From NCBI GenBank assembly GCA_015069295.1, contig SVIW01000007.1, forward strand, positions 38,238 to 102,237: DNA of 64,000 bases, in the 5' to 3' direction. This document shows positions 9,682 through 17,848 of the stretch, piece after piece. Source of the DNA: Clostridiales bacterium. GTDB taxonomy: Bacteria; Bacillota; Clostridia; Christensenellales; Borkfalkiaceae. The translations under genes and the position numbers were made by a program. The notes below the pieces were generated by a model. That model was given only the letters and a program-made list of their open reading frames with translations. It did not search any database and was not told the DNA's origin. How positions within the stretch are numbered: position 1 is the stretch's first letter; each line of letters opens with the position of its first letter.

Positions 9682-9762
9682 AACCTGCCTTTGTTGCGGG
9701 AAAGAGATATTTTCGAAAAAACGAAGAGTTTCCCGTCCGTAAAAATTATTTTATACTTCCTT

Positions 9763-9792
9763 ATTATAACAGTTTTCCGAAAAAAGCGCAAT
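9763..9792 (-). promoter_or_regulatory. Promoter for asnS-plsX-rnc-smc
   Basis: On the minus strand TATAAT (9768-9763) is preceded by TGT, giving an extended -10, and by TTGCGC 18 bp further upstream. It lies about 80 bp before the asnS start and just after the VanW-family stop codon. Confidence 0.6.
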
Positions 9793-9802
9793 CGTTTGAA
9801 GA

Positions 9803-10606
9803 CTATTTCTTTGTCGTATCGGCAATTTTTTTGACGATAATCCCTTGCGTGGGGCGGTATTCGTCCGTACGCAAACGGGTTTTGGATAAGAGGGCGTTGC
9901 CGCGGTATTTTTCAAGATACGACTCGCTTTTTAAACCGTTTTTCGGAGAACGCAGAATTTCGTCTTTTTCCCCTGCCTTGACGATGGGCGGCGGCGGGGA
10001 AATTTCGCCCAAAACCGCGGAAGAAATTTCATAGCGGTACCCGTCGTTTTTACCGTAAAAGGTTATCCGCAACCCGCCCTCGAACACGGTTGCGGAAAGA
10101 TACACGGGATAGGCTGTGGGATTAAACAGCTTTAAATCGCTCTGCGAAGAAACCATCGCGTCCCTTGAGGGGGGCACGTAGGAGACTCGCAAAGAATGGG
10201 GGTGGTATTCGGTTACCTGCAAGCCCGATTTTAAGGCGGCGTTATACAAGGTCGTACTGACCTGACAAACGCCGCCGCCGACCCCGGAAACATATTCGCC
10301 GTTTATAATAATTTTCGCCTGTTGATAGCCCGCCTCCGCCGTCCTTGCCCCGACGGTGGCGTTGAAAGAAAACTCACCGTAGGGCTGCAAGGTTACGCCG
10401 TCGATAAGAGAAGCGGCGATAAAAATGTTTTGCGACCTGCCCTTTTCCGCTTGGCTAAAATAGGTGGTGTACGAGCAAAGCTTTTCAAAGCCGTAGGGAT
10501 TTTTCTCCGCGCGGACGGGAACGTGCGGGAGTACGGGGAAGAACGCAAAGAAAAACGCCCCTGCAAAGAGGAGCGTGCATAGTCTGATGATTTTTCGCTT
10601 GAACAT
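9803..10606 (-). CDS. VanW-family exported protein
   Basis: 267 residues when started at MFKRKIIRLC (10606); an upstream in-frame ATG at 10660 would put charged residues before the signal sequence and is less likely. Residues 1-34 look like a signal peptide (KRKI, hydrophobic run, VRAEK). The body is a VanW domain, with GEFSFNATVGART and the glycine-rich SGVGGGVCQVSTTLYNAAL segment, and a beta-rich end. VanW proteins occur in glycopeptide-resistance loci and widely in Clostridia; their biochemical role is unsettled. No other resistance genes are nearby, so a general cell-envelope role is more likely. Confidence 0.85.
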   Translation of the reverse strand: MFKRKIIRLCTLLFAGAFFFAFFPVLPHVPVRAEKNPYGFEKLCSYTTYFSQAEKGRSQNIFIAASLIDGVTLQPYGEFSFNATVGARTAEAGYQQAKIIINGEYVSGVGGGVCQVSTTLYNAALKSGLQVTEYHPHSLRVSYVPPSRDAMVSSQSDLKLFNPTAYPVYLSATVFEGGLRITFYGKNDGYRYEISSAVLGEISPPPPIVKAGEKDEILRSPKNGLKSESYLEKYRGNALLSKTRLRTDEYRPTQGIIVKKIADTTKK

Positions 10607-10634
10607 TGGTTTTTTCCTCTCTATGTACAAGCGG

Positions 10635-10680
10635 GGCAGGTACGAAACGAAATAATTCAACGCGTACCTGTACGGGTGGT
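10635..10680. repeat. Inverted copies of the GGCAGGTACG word
   Basis: GGCAGGTACG at 10635-10644 faces CGCGTACCTG at 10669-10678, separated by 24 AT-rich bases just upstream of the VanW-family gene. The same 10-base word recurs as CGTACCTGCC at 694, 16750, 27918, 29077, 30202, 54821 and 63299. It could fold as a leader hairpin, or simply be two copies of a dispersed word. Confidence 0.45.
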
Positions 10681-10711
10681 TTTAGTATGGGCGGGAAAGG
10701 AAAATTTAATG

Positions 10712-11071
10712 CGGAAGCAACGTGCCGTTGCATCCAGTCTTATCTATCTTTTCGAAAATTATAATGTAACCAACTATTCGGCAGGTTGCGTATTTTAACT
10801 AATTACCGAGTAGTTACACGAAACTGTGGAGAAGGGTTGCAGGCAACGTGCCGTTGCATCCAGTCTTATCTATCTTTTCGAAAATTTTAATGTAACCAAC
10901 TATTCGGCAGGTTGCGTATTTTAACTAATTACCGAGTAGCTACACGAAACTGTGGAGAAGGGTTGCAGATTTGGGTAAAACACGCGGTTCTGCCCGATAG
11001 GAGCGTACATAGACGTACGTGACTGAGGGCAGGTTCCGTTTTTGCCCGAAGGTGCGCCCTTATACGCAGTT
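10712..11071 (-). repeat. Modular hairpin repeat, copy 2 (downstream of recF)
   Basis: Starts directly after the recF stop codon. On the minus strand it has a GTATAAGGGCGCACC lead-in, a GGGC-closed hairpin with inner GTACGT/ACGTAC arms (about 11005-11035), then two nearly identical tandem units of about 130 bp (10845-10975 and 10715-10845). Each unit contains CTGCAACCCTTCTCC, CACAGTTTCGTG, an imperfect inverted repeat around TACTCGG and CCGAATAG, GATAGATAAGACTGGAT and the GCAACGGCACGTTGC hairpin. The two units differ at only a few positions. No coding potential is seen. Confidence 0.8.
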
Positions 11072-12154
11072 TTATTTAATTTTGCCGTTTTCAATCCTAA
11101 TCTTATTACACTCCGCCCCGTACAACACCCGCTCGGTATGCGTGCAGGTCAAAATCGTTTGCAAATCGGCTACGCATTGTAACAATTTTTTACGGCGTTT
11201 TAAATCGAGCTCACTCATAACGTCGTCTAAAATTAAAATCGGATATTCGGTAGAGAGCTCTTTAAAAATACGCACTTCGGCAAGCTTTAACGCAAGCGCC
11301 GCCGTACGCATCTGACCTTGCGAGGCGTACGCCTTGGCGTCCAAGCCGTTAATGATAACGTCCAAATCGTCGCGGTGCGGCCCTACCGTCGTAAAGCCAA
11401 GCCGCAAATCCTTTTCATAGTTATCGGCAAGGCGGCGTTTAAGCGATGCGGCAATTTCCTCTTCGCTGCCAACGTAACGCCTATCGGGTTTGACGAGCAG
11501 TTCTTCCGCTCCGTCCGTCAAAAAGGCGTGGTATTCTTTGGCAAAAGGCGCTAATTTTTCGATAAATTCTTCCCGCTTTTTAACAATCAGCGCCGCGTAT
11601 TTGCAAAGCTGTTCGTCCCAGACGGGCAGCGTGTCGAGCACCATCTCCACGTCGCGGTTTTTCAGCAAAGAATTGCGCTGGTCTAAAATGCGGTTATACC
11701 GCAGGAGCGCCGTATAATAAGGCGCGGAGGTTTGGGCGATGGAGATGTTCATAAAACGGCGGCGTTCGTCCGGTCCGTCCTGTATCAAGCGGAGCTCGCC
11801 CGGAGAGAAAAACACACTGTTGATATGTCCCATCAAATCGGCGTTTTTGGAGATTTTCCCGCCGTTGACGCGGATTTCGCGCTTATTTTCAAAGATTGTC
11901 GCCTCGATGACGACTTTGCCGTATCTATTCTCCGCTTCGGCGCGGATTTCGGCGTGGTCGGCGCCCGTTTTTATCAGTTGTTTATCGTGGCGAATACGCA
12001 AGGACGCGCCCGTGCAGAGGTAAAATACCGCCTCGGCGCAATTAGTTTTGCCCTGTGCGTTTTTACCGAACAGTACGTTAAGCCCGTCCGAAAAGTCGAA
12101 AGTTTCCCTTTCGTAGTTTCTGAAATTTTGAAGGAATAATTTTTTTATTTTCAT
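11072..12154 (-). CDS. recF: DNA replication and repair protein RecF
   Basis: 360 residues when started at MKIKKLFLQNFRNY (12154); a longer frame reaching 12310 would overlap dnaA and is rejected. RecF is an SMC-like ATPase that loads RecA on gapped DNA with RecO and RecR. Walker A is GKNAQGKT (about residue 30), the signature is YASQGQMRTAALALKL and Walker B is ILILDDVMSELD. It is divergent from dnaA, with a 132-bp shared upstream region. The common order dnaA-dnaN-recF-gyrB is broken: dnaN and gyrB are not here. Confidence 0.95.
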   Translation of the reverse strand: MKIKKLFLQNFRNYERETFDFSDGLNVLFGKNAQGKTNCAEAVFYLCTGASLRIRHDKQLIKTGADHAEIRAEAENRYGKVVIEATIFENKREIRVNGGKISKNADLMGHINSVFFSPGELRLIQDGPDERRRFMNISIAQTSAPYYTALLRYNRILDQRNSLLKNRDVEMVLDTLPVWDEQLCKYAALIVKKREEFIEKLAPFAKEYHAFLTDGAEELLVKPDRRYVGSEEEIAASLKRRLADNYEKDLRLGFTTVGPHRDDLDVIINGLDAKAYASQGQMRTAALALKLAEVRIFKELSTEYPILILDDVMSELDLKRRKKLLQCVADLQTILTCTHTERVLYGAECNKIRIENGKIK

Positions 12155-12286
12155 AATCCTCAAAAAACCCGCGTAAAATCGCTTTCTTTTCCTTGCAATT
12201 TGTATTATAATTATATCAAATAATTTTGAAAAACACAAGTTTAGAACGGAAGAAGAGAAGAATAATTTACCAAGGGGGTAAAATTT
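12155..12286. promoter_or_regulatory. Divergent recF/dnaA control region
   Basis: An AT-rich intergenic region holding overlapping -10-like words in both directions: TATAAT at 12206-12211 on the plus strand and ATTATA (TATAAT on the minus strand) at 12204-12209. No good -35 is evident on either side. dnaA has a strong ribosome site (AAGGGGG) seven bases before its ATG. I find no TTATCCACA-type DnaA boxes here, so an origin cannot be supported. Confidence 0.4.
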
Positions 12287-13621
12287 ATGCCTGAAAATTC
12301 GCAACTCCATTTTTTATGGAAGCAAATTTTAGAAAAAGCGGAGATGCTGATTGCCAGCGTATCCTTTAATCAGTTTATCAAAGATTTAGAGCCCGTGGAC
12401 GTATCGGGCAGAAAAATCGTCTTGAAGGCGTCCAGCGATTTGGCGGCGGAAACGATTATGAAAAAGCACGCGGAAAATTTACGCTCGGCGATCGTCAAGT
12501 GCGATTTGGGGCTGAGCGATTTCCGTTTAGTCGTGGACGGTAGCGACGAATTTTCTCTCGATTTTGAAGAGGACGTTGCGGACGCATTCCGTACCTCGCC
12601 CATCAATAAGAGTTTCACCTTCGATTCGTTTGTAGCAGGCTCGGGGAGCAAGTTTGTGTACGCGGCGGCAAAGGCGGTTGCCGACAACCCCGGCGAGACC
12701 TTTAACCCCCTGTTTATCTACGGGGAATCGGGCTTGGGGAAAACCCACCTTATGCACGCGATTGCCAACCATATCGCGCAAAAATCGCCCGAAAAAAAGG
12801 TGCTGTATACCACCAGCGAGAATTTCTTGAACGACCTTATCGACTCGATTACGCAAAAGACGGGCGCAAGATTTAGACACCACTATCGCAACGTTGACGT
12901 GTTGATGATCGACGACGTGCAGTTTTTGAAAGCGAGAACACAGCTACAAGAGGAGCTGTTCCATACCTTTAACGAGCTGTCGGCGCAAAACAAGCAAATC
13001 GTGTTGACTTCCGACCGTCCGCCCAAAGAAATCGCGACTTTGGAAGATCGTTTGCGTACCCGTTTTGAAGGGGGCATGATTGCGGATATTCAACCGCCTG
13101 ACGCGGAAACGAAGATTGCGATTTTGAAACGCAAAGCCTTGGATAGAAAATGCCCCGTGCCCGACGACGTACTCGAATTTTTGGCGCAGGATTCGGGGCA
13201 CGACGTGAGAAAACTGGAAGGAAGATTGACGAAGGTTATTTTTGCCAGCAAGCTGCACGAAGCGCCCATTACTCTTTCGCTTGCCAAACAAGCCCTTTCG
13301 CAGTCGGTCAACGACGTGGAAGAACAAGAGGACGTTACGCCCGAAAAGATTATCGGCGCGGTTTGCTCGTATTTTAAACAAAAACGGGAAGACCTCGTGG
13401 GCAAGAGCAAGGAAGCTGACCTTGTAAAGGCGCGCCAAATTTGCGCGTACCTGATGTGCGAAATGCTGTCCTTGCCTTTGAAAACGCTGGGAAGTATTCT
13501 CGGCGGGCGGGACCATACTACGATTATGTACGCGCGGGATAAAATGGAGAAGCTGGAAAAGCTGAACCCGCGTATTCAAAAGGAAATCGACGATATCAAA
13601 AGCATTATCCTTAAAAAATAA
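12287..13621 (+). CDS. dnaA: Chromosomal replication initiator protein DnaA
   Basis: 444 residues, normal length. DnaA binds origin boxes and opens the duplex. A short domain I and linker (1-105) are followed by the AAA+ domain with Walker A GESGLGKTHL (about 145), Walker B VLMIDDVQF and sensor motifs. The C-terminal helix-turn-helix carries the DnaA signature GGRDHTTIMYARDKM. It is followed 23 bp later by mnmG instead of dnaN. Confidence 0.97.
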   Translation: MPENSQLHFLWKQILEKAEMLIASVSFNQFIKDLEPVDVSGRKIVLKASSDLAAETIMKKHAENLRSAIVKCDLGLSDFRLVVDGSDEFSLDFEEDVADAFRTSPINKSFTFDSFVAGSGSKFVYAAAKAVADNPGETFNPLFIYGESGLGKTHLMHAIANHIAQKSPEKKVLYTTSENFLNDLIDSITQKTGARFRHHYRNVDVLMIDDVQFLKARTQLQEELFHTFNELSAQNKQIVLTSDRPPKEIATLEDRLRTRFEGGMIADIQPPDAETKIAILKRKALDRKCPVPDDVLEFLAQDSGHDVRKLEGRLTKVIFASKLHEAPITLSLAKQALSQSVNDVEEQEDVTPEKIIGAVCSYFKQKREDLVGKSKEADLVKARQICAYLMCEMLSLPLKTLGSILGGRDHTTIMYARDKMEKLEKLNPRIQKEIDDIKSIILKK

Positions 13622-13644
13622 TTTGTTCCTTTTTACAGTAAATT

Positions 13645-15522
13645 ATGACACAAGAAAACAAGCAAGAATTTTTCGAATATGCCGCAGAAGCGGCGGTGGT
13701 CGGCGCAGGGCACGCAGGGTGCGAGGCGGCGCTTGCCTTAGCAAGGACGGGGATTAAGACCGTCCTTTTGACTTTGAACCTCGACAGTATCGCGTTTTTG
13801 CCCTGCAATCCCTCGATCGGTGGGACTGCCAAGGGGCACCTCGTTCGCGAAATCGACGCTTTGGGCGGGGAAATGGGTTTGGTCGCCGACGATACCGCGC
13901 TGCAAATCCGTATGCTGAACGTGGGCAAGGGCGCGGCGGTACAAAGTTTACGCGCGCAATCGGATAAAAACGCCTATCATAGGGAAATGAAAAAGGTGCT
14001 GGAAGGCACGGAAAATCTGCGGATTATTCAAGCGGAAGTATCGGAAATTTTGACGGAAAACGGGAAATGCACGGGGATAAAGACGACCTACGGCGGGGTG
14101 ATTTCTTGTAAGGCGGCGATCCTTTGCACGGGCGTTTATCTCAACGGCGAAACGATTACGGGGCACGTGGTGCAAAAATCGGGCCCGAACGGGTTTGCTC
14201 CTGCCAATCATCTGACGGAAAGCTTGATAAAGCTTGGGTTTTCCGTAAGACGGTTTAAGACGGGAACGCCCGCGCGTGTGGACGGACGGACGGTGGATTA
14301 TGAAAAATGCGAAATCCAAAACGGGGACACGGATATTTATCCCTTCTCGTTTATGCACGATACGCCGCCCGAAAACAAAGCTCCGTGTTATTTGACCTAT
14401 ACGAATTTGACGACGCACGAGATTATTACCGAAAATCTCGACCGCTCCCCCCTTTACGACGGTACGATTTTGTCCACTGGCCCGCGGTATTGTCCGTCTA
14501 TTGAAACGAAAGTCGTACGCTTTAAAGACAAGGAACGGCACCAGATTTTCTTAGAGCCCGAGGGCGCGGACACGAGCGAAGTATACGTGCAGGGTATGTC
14601 CACTTCGATGCCGCACGACGTACAAAAGAAAATGTATTCCTCGGTGGCGGGCTTGGAAAAGGCGGACATCGTGCGGTACGGCTACGCCATCGAATACGAT
14701 TGCATCGATACGCTGGACGTTTTGCCGACTTTGGAGTTTAAAAAGGTCGAGGGCGTGTATACGGCGGGACAAATCAACGGGACTTCGGGATACGAAGAGG
14801 CGGCGGCGCAGGGCTTGATGGCAGGCTTGAACGCTTCGCTGAAATTGCGCGGACTCCCCCCTTTCGTCCTTCGTAGAGACGAGGCGTATATCGGGGTTTT
14901 GATTGACGACCTCGTTACCAAAGGCACGGACGAGCCCTATCGAATGATGACTTCGCGCGCAGAACACCGTATTTGTTTGCGGCAGGACAACGCCGATTTC
15001 CGTTTAACCCAAAAGGGGTTTGAGGTCGGGTTGGTAAAACAAAACCGTTATGAAAAATACCTGCAAAGAAAGGCGCAATACGAGGAATTATTGGCTTCGT
15101 TGCAGACACGGGTCCCCCAAAAAGAGGTAACGCCCTTTTTAAAGGAGTACGGCTACGGCGAACCGAGCGGCAGCGTTTCGTACGCAGATTTGTTAAAGCG
15201 TTCGATTCCTTTAAAGGCGATTATGGAGCGTTTTGGCGTGTTTTATGAGTACCCCAAAAACGTGCTCGAAACGGCGGAAATTACCGTCAAGTACGAGGGG
15301 TATTTAAAACAGGGCTGGGAGCTGATTGAAAAGGCGAAACGCCTCGAAGACAAGCTGTTGCCCGCCGATATCGATTATAACGAAATTAAAGGTTTGCGCT
15401 TGGAGGCGCAGGAGAAATTAAACCGTGTACGCCCTTTCAATTTGGGGCAAGCGGGTAGAATTTCGGGGGTAAACCCCGCCGATATTTCCGTGTTGATGGT
15501 GTATTTGGCAACGAGAAATTAA
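13645..15522 (+). CDS. mnmG: tRNA uridine-5-carboxymethylaminomethyl modification enzyme MnmG (GidA)
   Basis: 625 residues, full length. With MnmE it modifies U34 of several tRNAs, using FAD, NADH and methylene-tetrahydrofolate. The N-terminal dinucleotide fold is VVGAGHAGCEAALA; CNPSIGGTAKGHL and the GQINGTSGYEEAAAQG segment are family hallmarks. In many bacteria gidA lies near the replication origin, and here it directly follows dnaA. The partner mnmE is not in the window. A strong terminator follows. Confidence 0.97.
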   Translation: MTQENKQEFFEYAAEAAVVGAGHAGCEAALALARTGIKTVLLTLNLDSIAFLPCNPSIGGTAKGHLVREIDALGGEMGLVADDTALQIRMLNVGKGAAVQSLRAQSDKNAYHREMKKVLEGTENLRIIQAEVSEILTENGKCTGIKTTYGGVISCKAAILCTGVYLNGETITGHVVQKSGPNGFAPANHLTESLIKLGFSVRRFKTGTPARVDGRTVDYEKCEIQNGDTDIYPFSFMHDTPPENKAPCYLTYTNLTTHEIITENLDRSPLYDGTILSTGPRYCPSIETKVVRFKDKERHQIFLEPEGADTSEVYVQGMSTSMPHDVQKKMYSSVAGLEKADIVRYGYAIEYDCIDTLDVLPTLEFKKVEGVYTAGQINGTSGYEEAAAQGLMAGLNASLKLRGLPPFVLRRDEAYIGVLIDDLVTKGTDEPYRMMTSRAEHRICLRQDNADFRLTQKGFEVGLVKQNRYEKYLQRKAQYEELLASLQTRVPQKEVTPFLKEYGYGEPSGSVSYADLLKRSIPLKAIMERFGVFYEYPKNVLETAEITVKYEGYLKQGWELIEKAKRLEDKLLPADIDYNEIKGLRLEAQEKLNRVRPFNLGQAGRISGVNPADISVLMVYLATRN

Positions 15523-15526
15523 ATAG

Positions 15527-15565
15527 AAAAGGATTGGAGTCTTCCCGCTCTAATCCTTTTTTCTA
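15527..15565 (+). terminator. Rho-independent terminator of dnaA-mnmG
   Basis: AAAAGGATTGGAG pairs with CTCTAATCCTTTT across an 8-base loop with one mismatch, followed by a T-run, starting five bases after the mnmG stop codon. Confidence 0.85.
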
Positions 15566-15638
15566 CTCGACAAAAGCAGGACTTGAATAATTTTCAAGCA
15601 AGAAATTTGCAAAAAACGTACCATTTTTTAGTTCTCTA

Positions 15639-15647
15639 TGCTATAAT
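15639..15647 (+). promoter_or_regulatory. Extended -10 promoter of the XRE regulator
   Basis: TGCTATAAT (TG at 15639-15640, TATAAT at 15642-15647) is an extended -10 element without an obvious -35. The gene's AAAGGAG ribosome site and ATG follow 20-30 bases later. Confidence 0.6.
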
Positions 15648-15677
15648 AGCTATACTGAAAATACAAAAGGAGCTTTT

Positions 15678-16733
15678 ATGGAAAACACTTTCGGTTCTTT
15701 TTTAAAAGAAAAGCGATTGGAAAAAGGCTTGACCCAAAAAGAGCTGGCAAGCTTTTTAATCGTTTCCGAGTCCGCAGTGAGCAAGTGGGAAAAGGACGTT
15801 GCCCGCCCCGATATAAGCTTGTTGCCCAAGCTTTCGGAAATTTTGGGCGTGAGCGAGCACGAATTGATTACGGCAAGCATCGACAACGAAGCGCGACAGG
15901 ATAAAACGCAGGCGAGAAAATGGCGCGCCCTTTCCACGACTTGGAGTTGGTTTTTCTATATCGCCTACGCGGCGGCGCTGCTCCCCTGCTTTATTTGCAA
16001 TTTGGCAATTCAAAAGACTTTGTCTTGGTTTTGGATTGTGTTATCCGCGCTTGTCTTGGCGTTTAGCTTTACCAATCTTCCAAAATGGATCAAAAAATAC
16101 AAGCTGCTTTTTATCCCCCTTTCCAATTTCCTCGCCCTCTGCCTTTTGCTGGCGGTTTGCGCGGCGTATACAAACGGAAATTGGTTTTGGATTGCAAGCT
16201 TACCCGTTTTACTGGGCTGCGTTACGGTTTTTCTGCCTATTTATATCGCCCGCTATCAAATTTTCAGCAAGATAAAAAGATTTAACGATTTTATTTCTAT
16301 CGGCGTGGATTTCGTTTTGCTTAACGTTATGCTAATCGTCATCGACGGGTATGCGGTAAGAGGCGGATTTGCTTTAAATCATTGGTATTTTTCCATAGCG
16401 TTGCCCATTGTGGCGTACGTATATTTTGCGCTCAACCTCTTGCTTTGCGTACGGTTTTTAAAAGTAAACAGCCTGATAAAAACCGCCGCTGTGTTGTTGC
16501 TTATCCCCCTTTTCGTATATATCCCGCCTTTGTTTCTCCACTCGGAAAACGCGGCGGTGCAAAAGGAATTGGATTCGGTAAATATTTTTCAAGCCGATTT
16601 TTCTATTTGGCGCGGAGAAGTTGTCATAGAGCGAAACGTGCATTGTATCGTCGTTTTATCGCTGGTATTGTTAGGAATTCTTTTCCTTGTCGGCGGGTTG
16701 GCTTACCATATTAAAAAGAAAAAGCAACCGTAA
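15678..16733 (+). CDS. XRE-family regulator with a multi-span membrane domain
   Basis: 351 residues. Residues 5-65 are a helix-turn-helix of the XRE type (LTQKELASFLIVSESAVSKWEK). The rest contains about eight hydrophobic spans and ends in KKKKQP at the cytoplasmic side. Such fusions are common in Firmicutes and are presumed to be membrane-tethered regulators, but the signal is unknown. It has its own promoter and strong terminator, so it is monocistronic, and neighbouring genes give no clue to its target. Confidence 0.8.
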   Translation: MENTFGSFLKEKRLEKGLTQKELASFLIVSESAVSKWEKDVARPDISLLPKLSEILGVSEHELITASIDNEARQDKTQARKWRALSTTWSWFFYIAYAAALLPCFICNLAIQKTLSWFWIVLSALVLAFSFTNLPKWIKKYKLLFIPLSNFLALCLLLAVCAAYTNGNWFWIASLPVLLGCVTVFLPIYIARYQIFSKIKRFNDFISIGVDFVLLNVMLIVIDGYAVRGGFALNHWYFSIALPIVAYVYFALNLLLCVRFLKVNSLIKTAAVLLLIPLFVYIPPLFLHSENAAVQKELDSVNIFQADFSIWRGEVVIERNVHCIVVLSLVLLGILFLVGGLAYHIKKKKQP

Positions 16734-16753
16734 AATTTTGCCGTAAACGCGTA

Positions 16754-16790
16754 CCTGCCCCGTGGGAATTCTCCCACGGGGCAGGCGTTT
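16754..16790. terminator. Bidirectional terminator
   Basis: A perfect 14-bp stem (CCTGCCCCGTGGGA at 16754-16767 with its complement at 16772-16785) and an ATTC loop, followed by GTTTTGTTT on the plus strand. It lies between the convergent XRE regulator and glycosyltransferase genes. The left arm contains the recurring CGTACCTGCC word. Confidence 0.85.
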
Positions 16791-16793
16791 TGT

Positions 16794-17735
16794 TTATTTA
16801 AAATCCTCTTTATTGCTTTCGCTGACGATATAAATCGGGCGCTTTTTCGTTTCCCTGAAAATCTTGGAAATGTACTGTCCTATCATCCCCAAACAGAACA
16901 GCTGAATCCCGCCGACGAACAAAATAATACAAATCGTCGAGGGCCAACCCGCCACGGCGTCTCCAAACGCCAACGCGCGGATAAAGACAACGAGCATTGC
17001 AATAATCGCAATAAAGGTGAAGAATATCCCGCTCCACGAAGCGATTTTTAAGGGCGCGTCGGAAAAGTTGGTAATCCCTTCCATCGAGTATTTGAAAAGT
17101 TTCCAAAAACTCCATTTGCTTTGCCCTGCGACCCGTTCGACGTTTTCGTATTCGAGCCAATGGGTTTTAAAGCCGATCCAACCGAAAATACCTTTGGAAA
17201 AGCGGTTGGTTTCGCCCATAGACACGATCGCATCCACCATTTTTCGTTTCATCAAACGAAAATCCCGCGCGCCGTCCACGACGTCCACGTCCGAAACTTT
17301 TGCCATCAGTTTATAAAATCTGCGGGCGAAAAAGGAGCGGATTTTCGGTTCGCCTTTACGGGTAACCCTGCGGGTTGCCACGCTGTCCACCTCATCGCCT
17401 TGGATAATTTCCAGCATTTGGGGCAAAAGCGAGGGCGGGTCTTGCATATCCGCGTCCATAACCGCGACGAGATCCCCCGTGGCGTTGCAAAAACCTGCGT
17501 ACATTGCCGCCTCTTTGCCAAAGTTTCTAGAAAAGGAAATATATTTTACTCTCTCGTCCTGTTCGGCAAGCGATTTCAGCGTTTTTAACGTCCCGTCCTT
17601 CGAACCATCGTCGATGAATAAAATCTCCGCCTCGTAGTCTTCTAACGAGGACAAAACCTTTTCAAGCTCGTCGTAAAAGACGGGCAACGCTTCTTCTTCG
17701 TTGTAACAAGGCACAATCAAGGATAATTTTTGCAT
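16794..17735 (-). CDS. Family 2 glycosyltransferase, polyprenyl-phosphate type (GtrB/DPM1-like)
   Basis: 313 residues. The GT2 domain shows LIVPCYNEEEALP, FIDDGSKDGT and DADMQDPPSLLPQM (residues about 5-110). Two hydrophobic spans near 235-290 anchor the C-terminus in the membrane. This architecture matches enzymes that transfer a hexose from a nucleotide sugar to undecaprenyl phosphate on the cytoplasmic face. The substrate cannot be told, and no flippase or second transferase is beside it. It has its own near-perfect promoter. Confidence 0.88.
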   Translation of the reverse strand: MQKLSLIVPCYNEEEALPVFYDELEKVLSSLEDYEAEILFIDDGSKDGTLKTLKSLAEQDERVKYISFSRNFGKEAAMYAGFCNATGDLVAVMDADMQDPPSLLPQMLEIIQGDEVDSVATRRVTRKGEPKIRSFFARRFYKLMAKVSDVDVVDGARDFRLMKRKMVDAIVSMGETNRFSKGIFGWIGFKTHWLEYENVERVAGQSKWSFWKLFKYSMEGITNFSDAPLKIASWSGIFFTFIAIIAMLVVFIRALAFGDAVAGWPSTICIILFVGGIQLFCLGMIGQYISKIFRETKKRPIYIVSESNKEDFK

Positions 17736-17762
17736 ATTGCCCCTCCTTTTCGTCTTTCGTTT

Positions 17763-17791
17763 ATTATACTATGGAACTGCCCGTTTGTCAA
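17763..17791 (-). promoter_or_regulatory. Consensus promoter of the glycosyltransferase gene
   Basis: On the minus strand TTGACA (17791-17786), a 17-bp spacer and TATAAT (17768-17763), a perfect sigma-A-type match. The start codon is 28 bp beyond, behind GGAGGGG. Confidence 0.88.
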
Positions 17792-17803
17792 GCGGGAAAA
17801 TCA

Positions 17804-17829
17804 AAAAGCAAGCCGTTTGGCTTGCTTTT
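17804..17829 (-). terminator. Terminator of pnp
   Basis: A perfect 11-bp stem, AAAAGCAAGCC with GGCTTGCTTTT and a GTTT loop. On the minus strand it is followed by TTTTTGATTTT, 20 bp after the pnp stop codon. Confidence 0.85.
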
Positions 17830-17848
17830 CGTTGTATTTTGGTTTGGA

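Noticed and set aside
8665..9834. Plus-strand frame of 389 codons opposite asnS
   Set aside because: Antisense shadow of asnS; no family features and no start signal.
9803..10660. Glycopeptide-resistance cluster around the VanW-family gene
   Set aside because: No vanHAX, vanRS or other resistance genes are near; VanW domains are widespread in Clostridia outside resistance loci.
12155..12286. Replication origin between recF and dnaA
   Set aside because: AT-rich, but no DnaA-box cluster and no strand-bias change are visible.
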